Assembly (NCBI GenBank): GCA_015350385.1 | Contig: WNKI01000003.1 | Coordinates: 1,769,730 to 1,833,729, forward strand | From: Aculops lycopersici | Taxonomy: Eukaryota > Arthropoda > Arachnida > Trombidiformes > Eriophyidae | Direction: 5' to 3' | Length of the DNA: 64,000 bases | Shown: one piece after another, positions 33,801 through 47,330 of the stretch | Position numbering within the stretch: position 1 is the first letter of the stretch | Layout of the letters: every line of letters starts with the position of its first letter | Notes under the pieces: model-generated | Database searches by the model: none | The model's input: only the letters and a program-made list of their open reading frames with translations | Told to the model about the DNA's origin: nothing | Made by a program: the position numbers and the translations under genes

Positions 33801-35420
33801 GCGCCGAGACTCTTTTGGTTAGACCGACTCCTCGAAGTTGAATAGTCTGTTGCTAAATACAAACACATGGAAGCAGCAGCACACATGCAGAGCCACACAC
33901 GAAGACATGCACTAACAAACTCAACAAGACACCAGCCGAACAACAACAACCACCACCACCACCACCACCACCATCATCACCAAAAACAACAACTTCAGCA
34001 ACAACCGCTTCTGGCTAAATCTCTTGACTCTGAGCAAGTTGCTTGTAGCTCGTTTGCTTGATTGCTGTTCCTCCACTTGTCGCTGCAGTCGACGAGTTAT
34101 CGCCGACTTCAAGATCTCGGCGACGACGGGGATTAATGCAAACAGTTTGTCGCATTTGGTTGTGGTTAAGTTGGCGTTTGTTGGTATCCATCTTATCCGC
34201 TGCTGCTGCTGCCGCTTCTTCTTTATCTTCTTTTTGTATGTCTCTGTTGTCGGTCCTAGTCTTCGTCTTCGTCGTCGTCGTGGTTGTTGTTGTTGTTTCT
34301 GCTGTCACTGTTGCTGGCTAAGACTCTGAAAATGCAGTCGGTGGTTTTTTGCTCCACGGTGGTGCGCACGCGCTAAAGCGCGCCACCGAGCGATCCAGTT
34401 ATTGATTTGCCCCTCGCGCGCTTGCTCTTCCTTCAAGTCAATTCAACACAAACTCATACAAGTTGGCGCCAGTTGTTGTTAGAACAGTTCAGTTTTGGTT
34501 CATGTTAGCAGCCAGCCAGCCAGCCAGCTAGTCAGTCAGTCAGTCAGTTTGTCGCTAGCAGTCAGCGAGTTCGTCATGAGAGCTTCAGAGTGTGTTTGTT
34601 TTAGTGTCAAAGAGAGTGCATTTTGGTAAGCTAGTTTAGTTGAATTTAGTTGATTATCAAGAAGCACAAGCAAGTTAGTTGCGTTACAAGTTGCAGTTAG
34701 ACCACCGAACAGTCAGTCAGATATATAGATCTACAAAGAGCCTCAAGCTGTGTATAAGGTTATCATTGCGCTAAAGTTTCTTCGGTAGCTACCACAACCA
34801 ACTGATCCTCTTCCCCCTCTTCTTTTTCTTCGACTTCAGCTTCATCTTCTCACTAGTCGCCTAGCGTCATTGCGATCATCATAGTCGTCGCCGTGGTCGT
34901 TGTTGTCGATTGGTGGTAGTGGTAATAGTAGTAGTAGTAGCAGTAGTCATCGTTGTTTAGTTTATAACCAAACCATAAGCGACAATAGCTGTTACGCACC
35001 CGCAACTAACGAATCAACTAAAAGTAAACCATAACACCAAGCAATCGAGATAGACACATTAAATTAATAGACACTCTAAGTGTGTATAAGTTAGCTGAGT
35101 GTAAACTCCATAAACAACAACAACAATATTAATAATAATAATCATCATCACACTAATAATAACAACACTGATTTCAGTTATCAAGTTATTAAAGTTATCA
35201 TCAAGTGGCAGCAAGAACAACTAGCACCACTTCATTAGTTAACTGGCGACAAGTCAAGTTTCATAAATCAAGTCGCAAAATCAAAACGAGATCAGTCAAA
35301 TAGAAAGTACAACTGTATAATTTTAAACAAAAATTACAACAACAACAACAACAATATCAATCTAATCTATCAACAACCAATCAACCAAACCAAAGCTTAA
35401 ATTTAAATAACTAGAGAAAA
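30848..35420. other. Intergenic DNA and probable ITP upstream region, no supported gene
   Basis: No coding gene was recognised. The stretch contains (GATA)n/(GA)n at 33376-33402, a (CAC)n run at 33941-33980, (GCCA)n/(CAGT)n tetranucleotides at 34505-34550, and GC-rich inverted repeats near 34367-34388. From about 34450 to 35420 the DNA becomes A-rich with (ACA)n runs directly before the ITP start codon, and is likely the ITP promoter and 5' UTR. Confidence 0.45.
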
Positions 35421-36713
35421 ATGGAGCAGCTAATTAGAATTTTCAAGCGGTTTACCATACTGTTGGGCCTAATAATGGTATTTGCTGCGGCCATCAGCCT
35501 ACAGCAATCCCAGGGCAAGGAGATAGTCAAGCGCAGTTTTGCTGGACTTGGTTGCCTGGGCGTCTACGACAAGGCGAAATTTGCCCGTTTAGATAGAGTT
35601 TGCGAGGAATGTTACCAATTGTACCGCGAACCGGAAATTCACACGGCTTGCAGGTAAGTAAAGTGGGTTTCTCCCGCTTCCCAACAACTAAGGTCTAGAT
35701 GCTGTAAAGAGCGGAAAGTTCAATGGCAGTGCAGAGGTTGTTGCTGTTGCCGCTGTTGTTATTTTAGCTGTTGCTGTTGCTATTACTGTCCGCCGGTTTA
35801 GTAGTTCTACGCTCGCATACAGGTAAACTCAGGTAGACGCACGCACAAGTTCGATGTTGCGTAAAATTCTTTGCGCTCACCTTTGCCGCTTTGTGTTGGT
35901 TAAATTAGGATTGCTCGTTCGGTTTGAGCATAAAGTTAAGTGGCCACGCAAAGACGTAAACTCCCACTCAATGACTCGTTGTCGTCGCCCTCGAGTTCGC
36001 GAGTCATTGAGCAGCGGCAGCGGCAGCAGCAGCAGCAGTAACAACAACAACAGCAGGAGCAACCACCGCAACAGTAGTCGGTGGCCGGCTTGTGTCCGTG
36101 GCGGCGGCGGTGGTCACTCATCGTCATGGTCGTCATCTGACTGCTCACTTGTTTGCGCGGCGGCTATCAGTTATAAATAGCTTCATTAAGATGATTGCTC
36201 ATCTCAACAACATTGTTTCATGATTACACACAAACGCGTAGATTGAGCCACAGAAGCGGACATTAAGACAGATGGACGCGCGCTCTCGTTGTTCATTGAT
36301 TGATTAACTAGATACAAATATACCAACACTAATACTCATGCTGATACTAACGCTCACCTCCATTCTGATTGCGCTCTCACTCTCTGTCTTCTGTTACACC
36401 ACCGAATGCTAAATTTAACTACGACTACTGCTCTTGTTGCTCTTTTGCCACAATCACCGGCCAAATAATTTGTTGTATTCTATTGTTATTGTTATTTATG
36501 AACTCGAAACACAATCAACTATCAATTGTACCAACCAAAACATGTACCGTAAACTTCTCGACCGCAAACTTCTTGACGCTGAAACTCGAACGCGCGGCGC
36601 GTAGGCAAGATTGTTTCAGAAATAGCGTCTTCACGCGTTGCGTTGATGCATTATTATTGAGCACGGAAGCGAAAAAGTTTAATGAAATGGTTGATGAACT
36701 TTATGGAAAATGA
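35421..36713 (+). CDS. ITP: Ion transport peptide / CHH-family neurohormone precursor
   Basis: Members of the CHH/ITP family are secreted neurohormones controlling ion and water transport or metabolism in arthropods. Two exons are visible: 35421-35653 and 36605-36713, joined at phase 2 (GCTTGCAG/GTAAGT ... GCGTAG/GCAAG) across a 951-nt intron. The 113-residue precursor has a signal peptide (FTILLGLIMVFAAAIS), a short spacer ending in KR at 37-38, then a mature peptide beginning SFAGLGCLGVYDKAKFARLD. The six family cysteines are all present (CLGVYDK, RVCEEC, HTACRQDC, TRCVDALLL). It ends ELYGK, so cleavage and amidation would give a 73-residue peptide with a C-terminal Tyr-amide. There is no precursor-related peptide, as in insect ITP and type-I CHH. 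I did not find an alternative exon for a long, non-amidated form within the intron or just downstream. Confidence 0.93.
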
Positions 36714-38537
36714 TAGACCCTTGAGCTCGAATGGGGGGATGATGATGATTATGAACTAACTATTGCTTAACCAACAAAGCTACGGCCGTCATCGTTATTA
36801 TTATTATTATTATAACTATTATTATCAACAATCATAACCATCAGAGCCAATTGAGGGATAGAAAGATGATTCATTTGGTGCAAGTGTGCGCGCCACAAGT
36901 GGCGCTGGTGGTGGTGGTCGTCTCGCTGAAGCCTCCTAGTTCACGAAGATCATTCAATTTGTTCGATAGAAGAGGAGGAAGGAAAAGACTAGCATATAAT
37001 GGTGCTGGTTGATCACAGCAGCCGCCGCCGCCGCCACTACATACACCAAATAGTCAGTCAGTCAATCAATCAATCAACTGATCATCATCCATATCATAGG
37101 AAAAATTATTATTACTAATAGGACCAAGCGATCGATTGATCGAGAGAGAAGGAGAAGGATACAACCACGACCACCAAGAGGAGGGAGCATAAGACAAGGC
37201 AGGACAATAAATGAGGATATATATATATAAATACAACAGTATTGGTAGAAGAGAGAGAGAGAGAGGGAAAAGGAGACAAAAGACACCCACAAGGATTGAT
37301 ATAAATAGAGGGATATATGTGTATACACATACAAGCACACGAGTGGGCGGCAATCAATTGGCGTTGTCTTGGCAGCCAGCCAGCCAGCCAGCCGACTGGC
37401 CGATCGATCGAACCACCGACCGACTTGCGTTTTTGGCAGCTAGAGGTGGTTGCTATGTGCCTCCTCCTCCCACAACCAATACTATTACTCCTCCTCCTCC
37501 TCAATCAAACTTCTAATTTCAACCATACCACAAGCCAAACTGTGCAAACTTGGTTCGGTTGAATTGAATAAGAAATACATAGAAAGAAACTCGGCACATT
37601 CTAATCGTCTTAATGCACAGTGAGATTTTATTCATCTGAGTTTGAGGTGAAATGGAAGCATTACATAGGGTCGCTCGCTAATTGGCCCGCTCGCTCGCCC
37701 GCACGCCCACCTGCCCTAGGCACAGATACACATACAATATCCCCTTCCCACTTAAACGGCACATACAGACGCAGAAAGAAACACATACATTAAATCACAT
37801 CACATCACATCACATATAGAAAAAAAAGCACACTGGCAGCATGCATATCAACACTTTGGTGCCGTGGTTAGGCAATCTAGGCTTCTAGCGCCGCAGCGGC
37901 ACCTCTTGGATACTGGACGAAATAAATAGGTAGATAGATAAAGAGTAGTGAAGAAAAAGGAACGGACTAAAGGGAGAATTTGAATTAGGCGCCTAAATTG
38001 GCCGCAACTGCGCCCTCTCATGCGCCAGCGCTGAAGTTGGCCCGGCAGAGCGGAAAAGGTTGCCGTACGACGCCGTCGCAGCCTGCGGACTCGCAGGCTG
38101 CTTCTCACTCACTCACAGAGAGAAATAGAGACAGTCACAAGCACATGCCGCTTCGAAGCCGGCGCGATTTGTTGGGCGCATGTGACGCACGAGCAGACGC
38201 ACAGGCAGGCCGATGGCAGCTGTGTAAAGGAACACACAGACAGACACACAAGAACCTCATTTGTGCGCTGCTATACAAATACACACACACCATACAATAC
38301 CATACCAAACAGACACATGCAAGCTTCGTGAAGCGAGATCGATAGAGAGTTAGAGTGAAGAGATATAGAGAATAAACTTGTGTTGGTAGTAACAAACCTA
38401 CCATCTCTACTCTATTAATATATTATTATTATTATTATTATTTGAGAGACAAACCTAATCTTATTATTATATCCAAAAATCATATATATATATATAATAT
38501 TAAACAGAGAAACTCGAACTAAAATAATATTATCATC
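36714..38537. other. Intergenic DNA before RpL10
   Basis: This stretch holds short microsatellites: (TTA)n near 36797-36815, (GA)n near 37250-37265, (GCCA)n near 37374-37392, and a pentanucleotide (CACAT)n at 37796-37815. No coding frame has recognisable features. The last ~150 bp are AT-rich with (TA)n and probably include the RpL10 promoter or 5' UTR. Confidence 0.45.
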
Positions 38538-39475
38538 ATGGGTCGTCGACCAGCTCGTTGTTACAGATACTGCAAGAACAAGCCGTACCCAAAGTCGAGG
38601 TTCTGTCGTGGTGTCCCAGACCCAAAGATTAGAATATACGACTTAGGTAGGAAGAAGGCAAAGGTGGATGAATTTCCCTGCTGTGTTCATCTAATCTCCA
38701 AGGAATGGGAGCAAATTTCATCAGAGGCCCTTGAAGCGGCTAGAATCTGCGCCAACAAGTACCTCGTCAAGACATGTGGTAAAGATGCCTTCCACTTGCG
38801 AGTTAGAGTCCATCCTTTCCATGTTACACGTATCAACAAAATGTTAAGTTGTGCTGGAGCCGATAGACTCCAAACTGGAATGAGAGGTGCCTTCGGTAAG
38901 CCCCAAGGTACAGTGGCCAGGGTTAACATTAATCAAGTCATCCTCTCGTGCAGAGTGAAGGAGGCTCACAAGGAGAACGTGATCGAGGCCCTTCGTCGTG
39001 CCAAGTTCAAGTTCCCAGGTCGCCAAAAGGTTTGTATCGATTTTCTATTCATTTCACCATCTCTCTCTCTCATCTAACTCCGATGGAATGAGACGTAAGA
39101 TGACAATCGATTAAGTTAACTTGCAAGTTCATTGAACGCTCTTATCCCTTTGTCATCTAGCTATCCTAGTTGCTCCATATGTTTGTTCATTCTGGATTTA
39201 CTAACCGCTATCTATATATTGTACTGCTTCTCTTTTGTATGTACCTTGCTTTCTGGCACATTCAAATAACCCAAATATTGGCTCAACAATCATTGCAGGT
39301 TGTTGTCTCACGTAAGTGGGGATTCACTAGATGGGACACTGAAGATTACCAAGCTCTTCGCAAGGAAGGTCGCCTGCAACCAGATGGTGTCAACTGTCAC
39401 TACTTCGGCAACCATGGACCATTCGAGCAGTGGATCAAAATCCAAAAGAAAAACCGTGGACTGGCTACTCATTGA
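38538..39475 (+). CDS. RpL10: Ribosomal protein L10 (uL16)
   Basis: uL16 is a late-joining 60S subunit protein near the peptidyl-transferase centre. Two exons: 38538-39029 and 39299-39475, joined in phase 0 (CAAAAG/GTTTGT ... TTGCAG/GTTGTT) over a 269-nt intron. The 222-residue product begins MGRRPARCYRYCKNKPYPKS and has the family blocks VPDPKIRIYDLGRKKA, LRVRVHPFHVTRINKMLSCAGADRLQ and MRGAFGKPQGTVARV. The intron falls right after KFPGRQK; exon 2 continues VVVSRKWGFTRW. Human is 214 residues. Poly(A) signal AATAAA at 39527-39532. It converges with H3.3, and their poly(A) signals are only about 20 nt apart. Confidence 0.98.
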
Positions 39476-39727
39476 ATGGTGGAGAGTAAGAAAGGTGACG
39501 AGAGTTTGAAACTAAGATTATATCTAAATAAAGAGAGATACTGATAGAATCTTTATTGAGTTATATAGATATATATACTTATATGACGTCCTTCTTATAT
39601 GAATTGGATGCTGCTGATGATGTAGTATTTATATGTACTTGTGATGTGATGTATATTTTCCAATTTTTACATGTTCGTTTGATGGTTATATGCTTCGATC
39701 GTGTGTCGTCAGTCAAAAACGAATAGC

Positions 39728-42031
<2,304 letters not shown>

Positions 42032-43378
42032 ATGATACAAGACAACAAAATGGTACGTGCAAGAAGACAGTATCACCATCATCATCATCAAGCCAGCGGC
42101 GGCCATCATAGGCAACCGCTTGGTAATAATCATCACCATTTCTACCATCGCCACAAGCGCTCCTATGTGCCAAGTGCACCTTCAAACACGACCCAGTTCA
42201 TCATGAACGACCATGAGTTGATTGAGCCCGATTTTGATCTCATGCACAATGCAATCATTGAGCATTATAATCGTAACAAGAAGAGAAAATTGCAAACAAG
42301 TCAGCATTCGCCAACAACAACAACAACAGCATCAACAGGCTCAGAGAGTTGTGATGCTCAGCAGAAGGCAACTATCGAGGCCGTGGCCATAGCGGCCGCG
42401 GTCGCGGCTGATCTCGCCAGCAACCAAAGTAAAATTACGTGTAAGCAGAGGATTGAGCAACACCAAGATCAAAATGATCAAAATCAGTCGCCCCAAAATA
42501 ATGAGCATCTAAAGTCAGAAGACGAAACGTCAAGGATGCAGCTGCGCTGCAAGCGATCGTCGGGTGATGCAGAGATTGAGCAGTTGAAGGCAGCAGCAGC
42601 GGCAATTGATTATAATAATTTGCACCATCAGCAACAAGCACATCATCATCACCACCACCACAACCACCTGCACAACAACCACCAACACCACCACCAGATC
42701 CATAAGTCACCTCAAAGTCCGCTATTGTTGCAAGAGCAGCAGCAGCAGCAGCAGCAATACCAGTCATCGCAACAACAGCGACAACCACAGTCTCAATTGC
42801 AACCAGCAAATCAGCAGTTGCAAGCCCAGCAAACGCAAACAATAGCAGCATCCTTCTACCAAGAGTCAATCAAGTCAACCCCAACCACGCCCAGCTATCG
42901 GCCAAACTTTGGCTCCTCGCCTGGCGACGAGGAGGGAATGTCGCCGTTCATAAACCATGAACACTTGCAGAGCGACTTTCAAGAGGTCTACGCGAACATA
43001 CACACGGAGAGGCTAAGTTCTATGAGTAAAAATCAATTAGTCAACCAGTATCTGTTGCTTGAGGAGCGAGTTGAAGAGTTAGAGAATCAATTAAGGGAGT
43101 CGCAGTCGTCTAATTCTCAGCACCAAAATCATCAACTACCGCCACCATCGCCACTTCAGTCATCAATTAATACTTCTATTTATTACAATAGTGGTGGCAG
43201 TGCTAGTAGTAGTAGTAATAGTAGCAGTAGTAGTAGTAATAGTAGCAGTAGTAGTAAGAAAGTAGTATCAGTTCACCAACAGCAAGAGCAAACTACAGCA
43301 ACAACAACAACAGCAACCACCAAAGTAGCAGCAGAAGCAGATCATGATTGTGCTAAATGTTGTGGACAACAAAAATAA
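42032..43378 (+). CDS. HEXIM: HEXIM, 7SK RNA-dependent P-TEFb inhibitor
   Basis: HEXIM binds 7SK snRNA and inhibits the kinase P-TEFb, restraining transcription elongation. Two blocks identify it: PSAPSNTTQFIMNDHELIEPDF at about 48-69, matching the inhibitory PYNTTQFLMDDH motif, and HEHLQSDFQEVYANIHTERL...MSKNQLVNQYLLLEERVEELENQL, matching the cyclin-T-binding coiled coil. The frame is open from 41897 through a TTG; ATG 42032 gives 448 residues and ATG 42050 is an alternative. Around these blocks are long His, Gln, Asn and Ser runs coded by triplet repeats, making it longer than human HEXIM1 (359). The Arg/Lys patch that binds 7SK just before NTTQF is replaced by His-rich sequence with few basic residues (HHFYHRHKRS). 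No intron is evident. Confidence 0.88.
   Translation: MIQDNKMVRARRQYHHHHHQASGGHHRQPLGNNHHHFYHRHKRSYVPSAPSNTTQFIMNDHELIEPDFDLMHNAIIEHYNRNKKRKLQTSQHSPTTTTTASTGSESCDAQQKATIEAVAIAAAVAADLASNQSKITCKQRIEQHQDQNDQNQSPQNNEHLKSEDETSRMQLRCKRSSGDAEIEQLKAAAAAIDYNNLHHQQQAHHHHHHHNHLHNNHQHHHQIHKSPQSPLLLQEQQQQQQQYQSSQQQRQPQSQLQPANQQLQAQQTQTIAASFYQESIKSTPTTPSYRPNFGSSPGDEEGMSPFINHEHLQSDFQEVYANIHTERLSSMSKNQLVNQYLLLEERVEELENQLRESQSSNSQHQNHQLPPPSPLQSSINTSIYYNSGGSASSSSNSSSSSSNSSSSSKKVVSVHQQQEQTTATTTTATTKVAAEADHDCAKCCGQQK
43203..43260. repeat. (AGT)n triplet run within HEXIM
   Basis: An imperfect run of AGT/AAT triplets encodes a Ser/Asn tract in the C-terminal part of HEXIM. It is in frame and likely variable in length. 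Confidence 0.85.
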
Positions 43379-44574
43379 ACACTCAATAATACAAAACCCC
43401 ATTCACATTCAAACGCGAATAGCAATATATATACATATATATAATTACTAGGTCGTCAATTCACTAAGATAATGATAATTCATCGTGCAGTCCATTGTGA
43501 GTCCAAAGAGTGAGACAGACACATAGATATGAAAGGAAACGAGAGTCTGGATTGAGAGTTTAAGTCAGTCATTGCGCAGACTCAACATACGCATTGCAAG
43601 CAGCAGTGGCAGAGCCATCAGCCGCTGTCTCTGCTTGCGGCGCATAGTAGACATATGCGCCCTGCGCCTAGACACCTACACCACTCGTCGGCCAACTAAA
43701 TTATCACACCTTCATCCAAATATATATATATATATATTTCTATATCTATCTATCTATATAGATTTATATACTAATACACATAAGTAGTACATCGCCGAGC
43801 CACACTCATCGCAGCGAAACCCAGCGGCACATACAATTATTACTCAAAAATTAGCAAGCGGAAGCTAAGCAAATCACCCACCAGCGGAAGCAACAGCCAA
43901 AATTGGCGAATTGCAAATTCTGATAGTGAAATAATAAGTAGCAGCAGTTGTTGTTGTGGGGTACGGTAGTAGTGAGTGTGTCGGCCAAGTGGTCGGCCGA
44001 TCCATATGCACAATCTCTATATATCTATCCGTCCATATCTTCCTCGCTCTCGTTCTAACTACTTTCAAAAATTCAAATCATCGTTGTCCTCTAGTCTATC
44101 CGATTGTTGTTGTTGTTGTTGTCATTGTCACAATGGCGGCCATAATCGTCTCACACAACCACTTTAGTTTTTGTTGCTGTTGTTGTAGAAGTTGTTGTCT
44201 AAGTTGCTCAAGTTGTTATCCCTCTTTGTCCATTGTAAGTTCTGTTAAGTGCCTTCGCGTTACAAAGTCGGCCATCTATTCATCCGGCGCCATTTTAAAT
44301 GCGAATTGCAACCACAGCGACCACCACCCAGCAGACCAGTCGACCCAGCCGCCGACGACAACGGCCGCCGCCTATGATTCCGCCATTGCATTTAGCACTG
44401 CGGCGGCGAGGACGACGACGACGGCAGCCGCAGCGCCTACGACACCCGTAGCCGTGGCAAGCTAATACTCAGCACTGCCGCGCGTATAGATAGTTGCGCT
44501 TTTGCTAGCTTGCCAACCAGCCAGCCAGCCAGCTGCTATTGTGCGCTTCCAATGCGAGCCCGTCTCTTTGGTGC

Positions 44575-44604
44575 GTGTGTGTGTCACACACACACAGTGT
44601 GTGT
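44575..44604. repeat. Alternating (GT)n(CA)n(GT)n block
   Basis: (GT)5, (CA)6 and (GT)4 follow one another without interruption, giving two nested inverted repeats with single-base loops and a Z-DNA-prone run. Confidence 0.8.
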
Positions 44605-45830
44605 ATGTATGCTGGCGGCCAATGGGGACTATCGCTGGCACACAGTCACTCAATGAGGAAAGAGAGGAAACTGACGCACGGGAGGACGAACGCACATACG
44701 CACGCACCAACTGAGAATATTGAGAAAGTTTGACAGACGGGCACACAGTTGCACTGGCTGCGCGATCTAAAATAAAAACTGGTGGTTGCGGTGTGATGAA
44801 ATCAAGCTTTAAGTTTTGAGTTTCGCTAACATTTTGAGCAACGAAATTTTCAACTAAAACCACCACCACAACCGCTACTGCTGTAATTTTCAAACGGTTG
44901 CCATATATTACTACTAGCAGGAGCAACAACAACAACAACAACAACAGTAATAGCAACAGTTCTAGTCGTCGGGGGAGTGAATGGGTTTTGTACTGGCCCG
45001 TGTGTCTGTGTTATGTGTATGTTTGTCGCTTGCCTAGAACTTTGCAGCAAAGCGACCAAGTTAGCTGCCAGTCTATGGTTGTGTTGAACTTTCAATTCCG
45101 TCGCCACCGTAGTTGCAATGGTTGACGTCGTTGTCGTGATCGTTGTTGCTCTCTAGTGAGCCCTGTAGTCAGCTTTCCAGCCAGCTCCCTAGTCGTTCAG
45201 CTCACAGTCATTGAATGTTTCGTTGGCAAGCTAGTTGGCTGGCTGGCTGGCTGACTGGCTAGGCGGTCGTTGAAATGCTAAGCTACGCGCTCTTGGTGCT
45301 CGTTTCTATCCTCACGTTCCTCTTGTGTGCTAGACTGTCGTTTGTGTTGTGCTCGCACTCTTGTTACATATGCACACATTGACGAGCTCGAGCTCTAGCT
45401 TTGACTCGAAGAGGAGCAAAGTTGCCCGAGATACTAGCTATTGGTGGTGGTGGCGATGCTGATGGTAATAGTAGATTGGCGCCATTGTGAACCATGGCCA
45501 GTGTGGCCCATTAGTCCACCGATTTGCCGGCCGGTGGCGCCACTTGCGATCGCAAATTAGCACACGCAATGTTCTATGAGAATCTAGTCACTTTATCTCC
45601 TATTCGATTCACTCTATCTGCATCCTATACCCTAAAACCTGAAACTGAACTCCCAAATTGGCAAAACTAACCCATCACTCGATCCACTAACCAACTAACC
45701 AACCGGACAACCACCTGGCCGAGCACCCGAATCTTAGGATTGTGGCTCGGCTCATTAGGCTGACTGGCCGATGGAACTGGAGGAACTGCGACCCACAAAA
45801 GCGCAAACGGAAGATAGGGAGAGAGGGGGA

Positions 45831-45857
45831 GAGCGAGCGAGCGAGCGAGCGAGCGAG
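45831..45857. repeat. (GAGC)n microsatellite
   Basis: About six perfect GAGC units. Confidence 0.85.
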
Positions 45858-46441
45858 ACAGAAAAAACACACACTCAATCTTTGGTGAGAACAATTTACG
45901 GTTTGTATGTTTGGGTTCTGAGCTTGGAGTCTAGATTTTAGTCCTGTTGTTGGTCTAATGGAAACCAACCAAGCAACCAGCCGACTGGCCGACTTTGTTG
46001 TCTTTGCCATGGTAGTAGTGGTTGTTGTTGTTTCTGTTTCTGTTGATTGCAAGCCTACCAACAGGCGGCGGCCTGTTTGGCCGGCCACCTGTCAAGCTCG
46101 CTGGCTCGAGATTTGAAAGGACCTTACTCGTTGGCATACTGTCTTAGCGGCTCGCTTTTCGACTTGCGACCAGCCCAATGGCTCCGTCAATCGAGGAGAG
46201 CGAGCGAGTCAAGTGCGCATTGCTTGCCTGGCACTCTGGTCGACCATTGGAGGCAGTTGTTGTTATTGGTGCCTTCGTTGTTCCCATCGAAGTTCGAGTC
46301 TCTGGAAGCGGCGACCGTGGCGTTGCCTTCGACGCTATAACTATTGCTACTGCCTCAGCTTACCAATCGAGGTGGCAGTTCTCGCGTTTTAGAGAGTCGC
46401 GAGAATTTGTATAACCTAACTCGCAGAACTTCGAGCAGACT

Positions 46442-46443
<2 letters not shown>

Positions 46444-46500
<57 letters not shown>
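46444..46500. repeat. (GA)n microsatellite
   Basis: About 28 perfect GA units. A complementary (CT)n run lies 40 bp further at 46542-46563, so the two can pair as a long hairpin in single-stranded form. Confidence 0.95.
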
Positions 46501-46502
<2 letters not shown>

Positions 46503-46541
46503 TCACATGCACTAGAGAGTTTCCTTGCCACATACCATCTA

Positions 46542-46563
46542 CTCTCTCTCTCTCTCTCTCTCT
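46542..46563. repeat. (CT)n microsatellite
   Basis: Eleven CT units, complementary to the nearby (GA)n run. Confidence 0.9.
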
Positions 46564-47288
46564 ATCTGCATTCATTCGCCTACAACTACCACGGCAACTT
46601 GCATTCCCTCTCGCTGGATCTCTTGCAAACTAACCAACAATCGTGGGCATTGCGACGGTGGCGGCTGCCTTAGCATTAGAGCAACGGCAACAACCACTAC
46701 AAGTCGACTCCAAAACGAAAACAACAACAACAACCACGGCAACCACAGGAACAGCAGGCAAGAGCAACCACGACCACGATGGCAAGCGAGTGTAGAATTT
46801 AGCTCCCTCTCAAGTCCTTCGAGTCTCTCTCGCCAGCGAGACTCAAGTCGAGACTCGCTAGCTTGGCTCGCGTCTCGCGCTGGTCGCTCCTGCCCCTAAG
46901 ACCATCGATTTTTTCTACCCTAAAGCTGGCGAGCTTTTTGGGCTCAGTTAGCCGGCTAGCCGGCTGGTTGGCTTACTGAGTTGTTCTTGCAGTTGTCTGT
47001 GTGTTGCTATTATTGTTGTCGTCGTACTGCAAGTGCAACGCTAACTCTGGTTCCTCCACTCTACTGCCGGTTTGATATATCCCATTGCCATAGAGTCGCC
47101 GTCATTACAAGTACAGCAAACTCGCTGCTGTTGCTCTCGTTGCTACAGAAGCAGCAGCAACAACAACAACTACTACTACTAGCTTCAATAAAAGCAACTG
47201 GAATTTGCCGATCAGCCAGCCAGCCAGTCAGCCAACAGAGAAACCGAAAGGCGACTTTAACACGACGGCCAATGGGGCAAAGCTTCAA

Positions 47289-47330
47289 CTTGGCCAACTT
47301 CAGTGGGCTAGGCCACTGAAGTTGGCCAAG
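47289..47330. repeat. Perfect 18-bp inverted repeat, 6-nt loop
   Basis: Left arm 47289-47306 (CTTGGCCAACTTCAGTGG) is exactly complementary to right arm 47313-47330, with loop GCTAGG. It is not a simple-sequence repeat. Transcribed from either strand it would give a very stable 42-nt stem-loop. Confidence 0.9.

Noticed and set aside
39030..39298. snoRNA in the RpL10 intron
   Set aside because: No convincing paired C/D or H/ACA boxes could be found by eye.
42435..42869. 144-codon frame antisense to HEXIM
   Set aside because: Arises from CAG/CAC triplet runs read backwards; no domain or independent signal.
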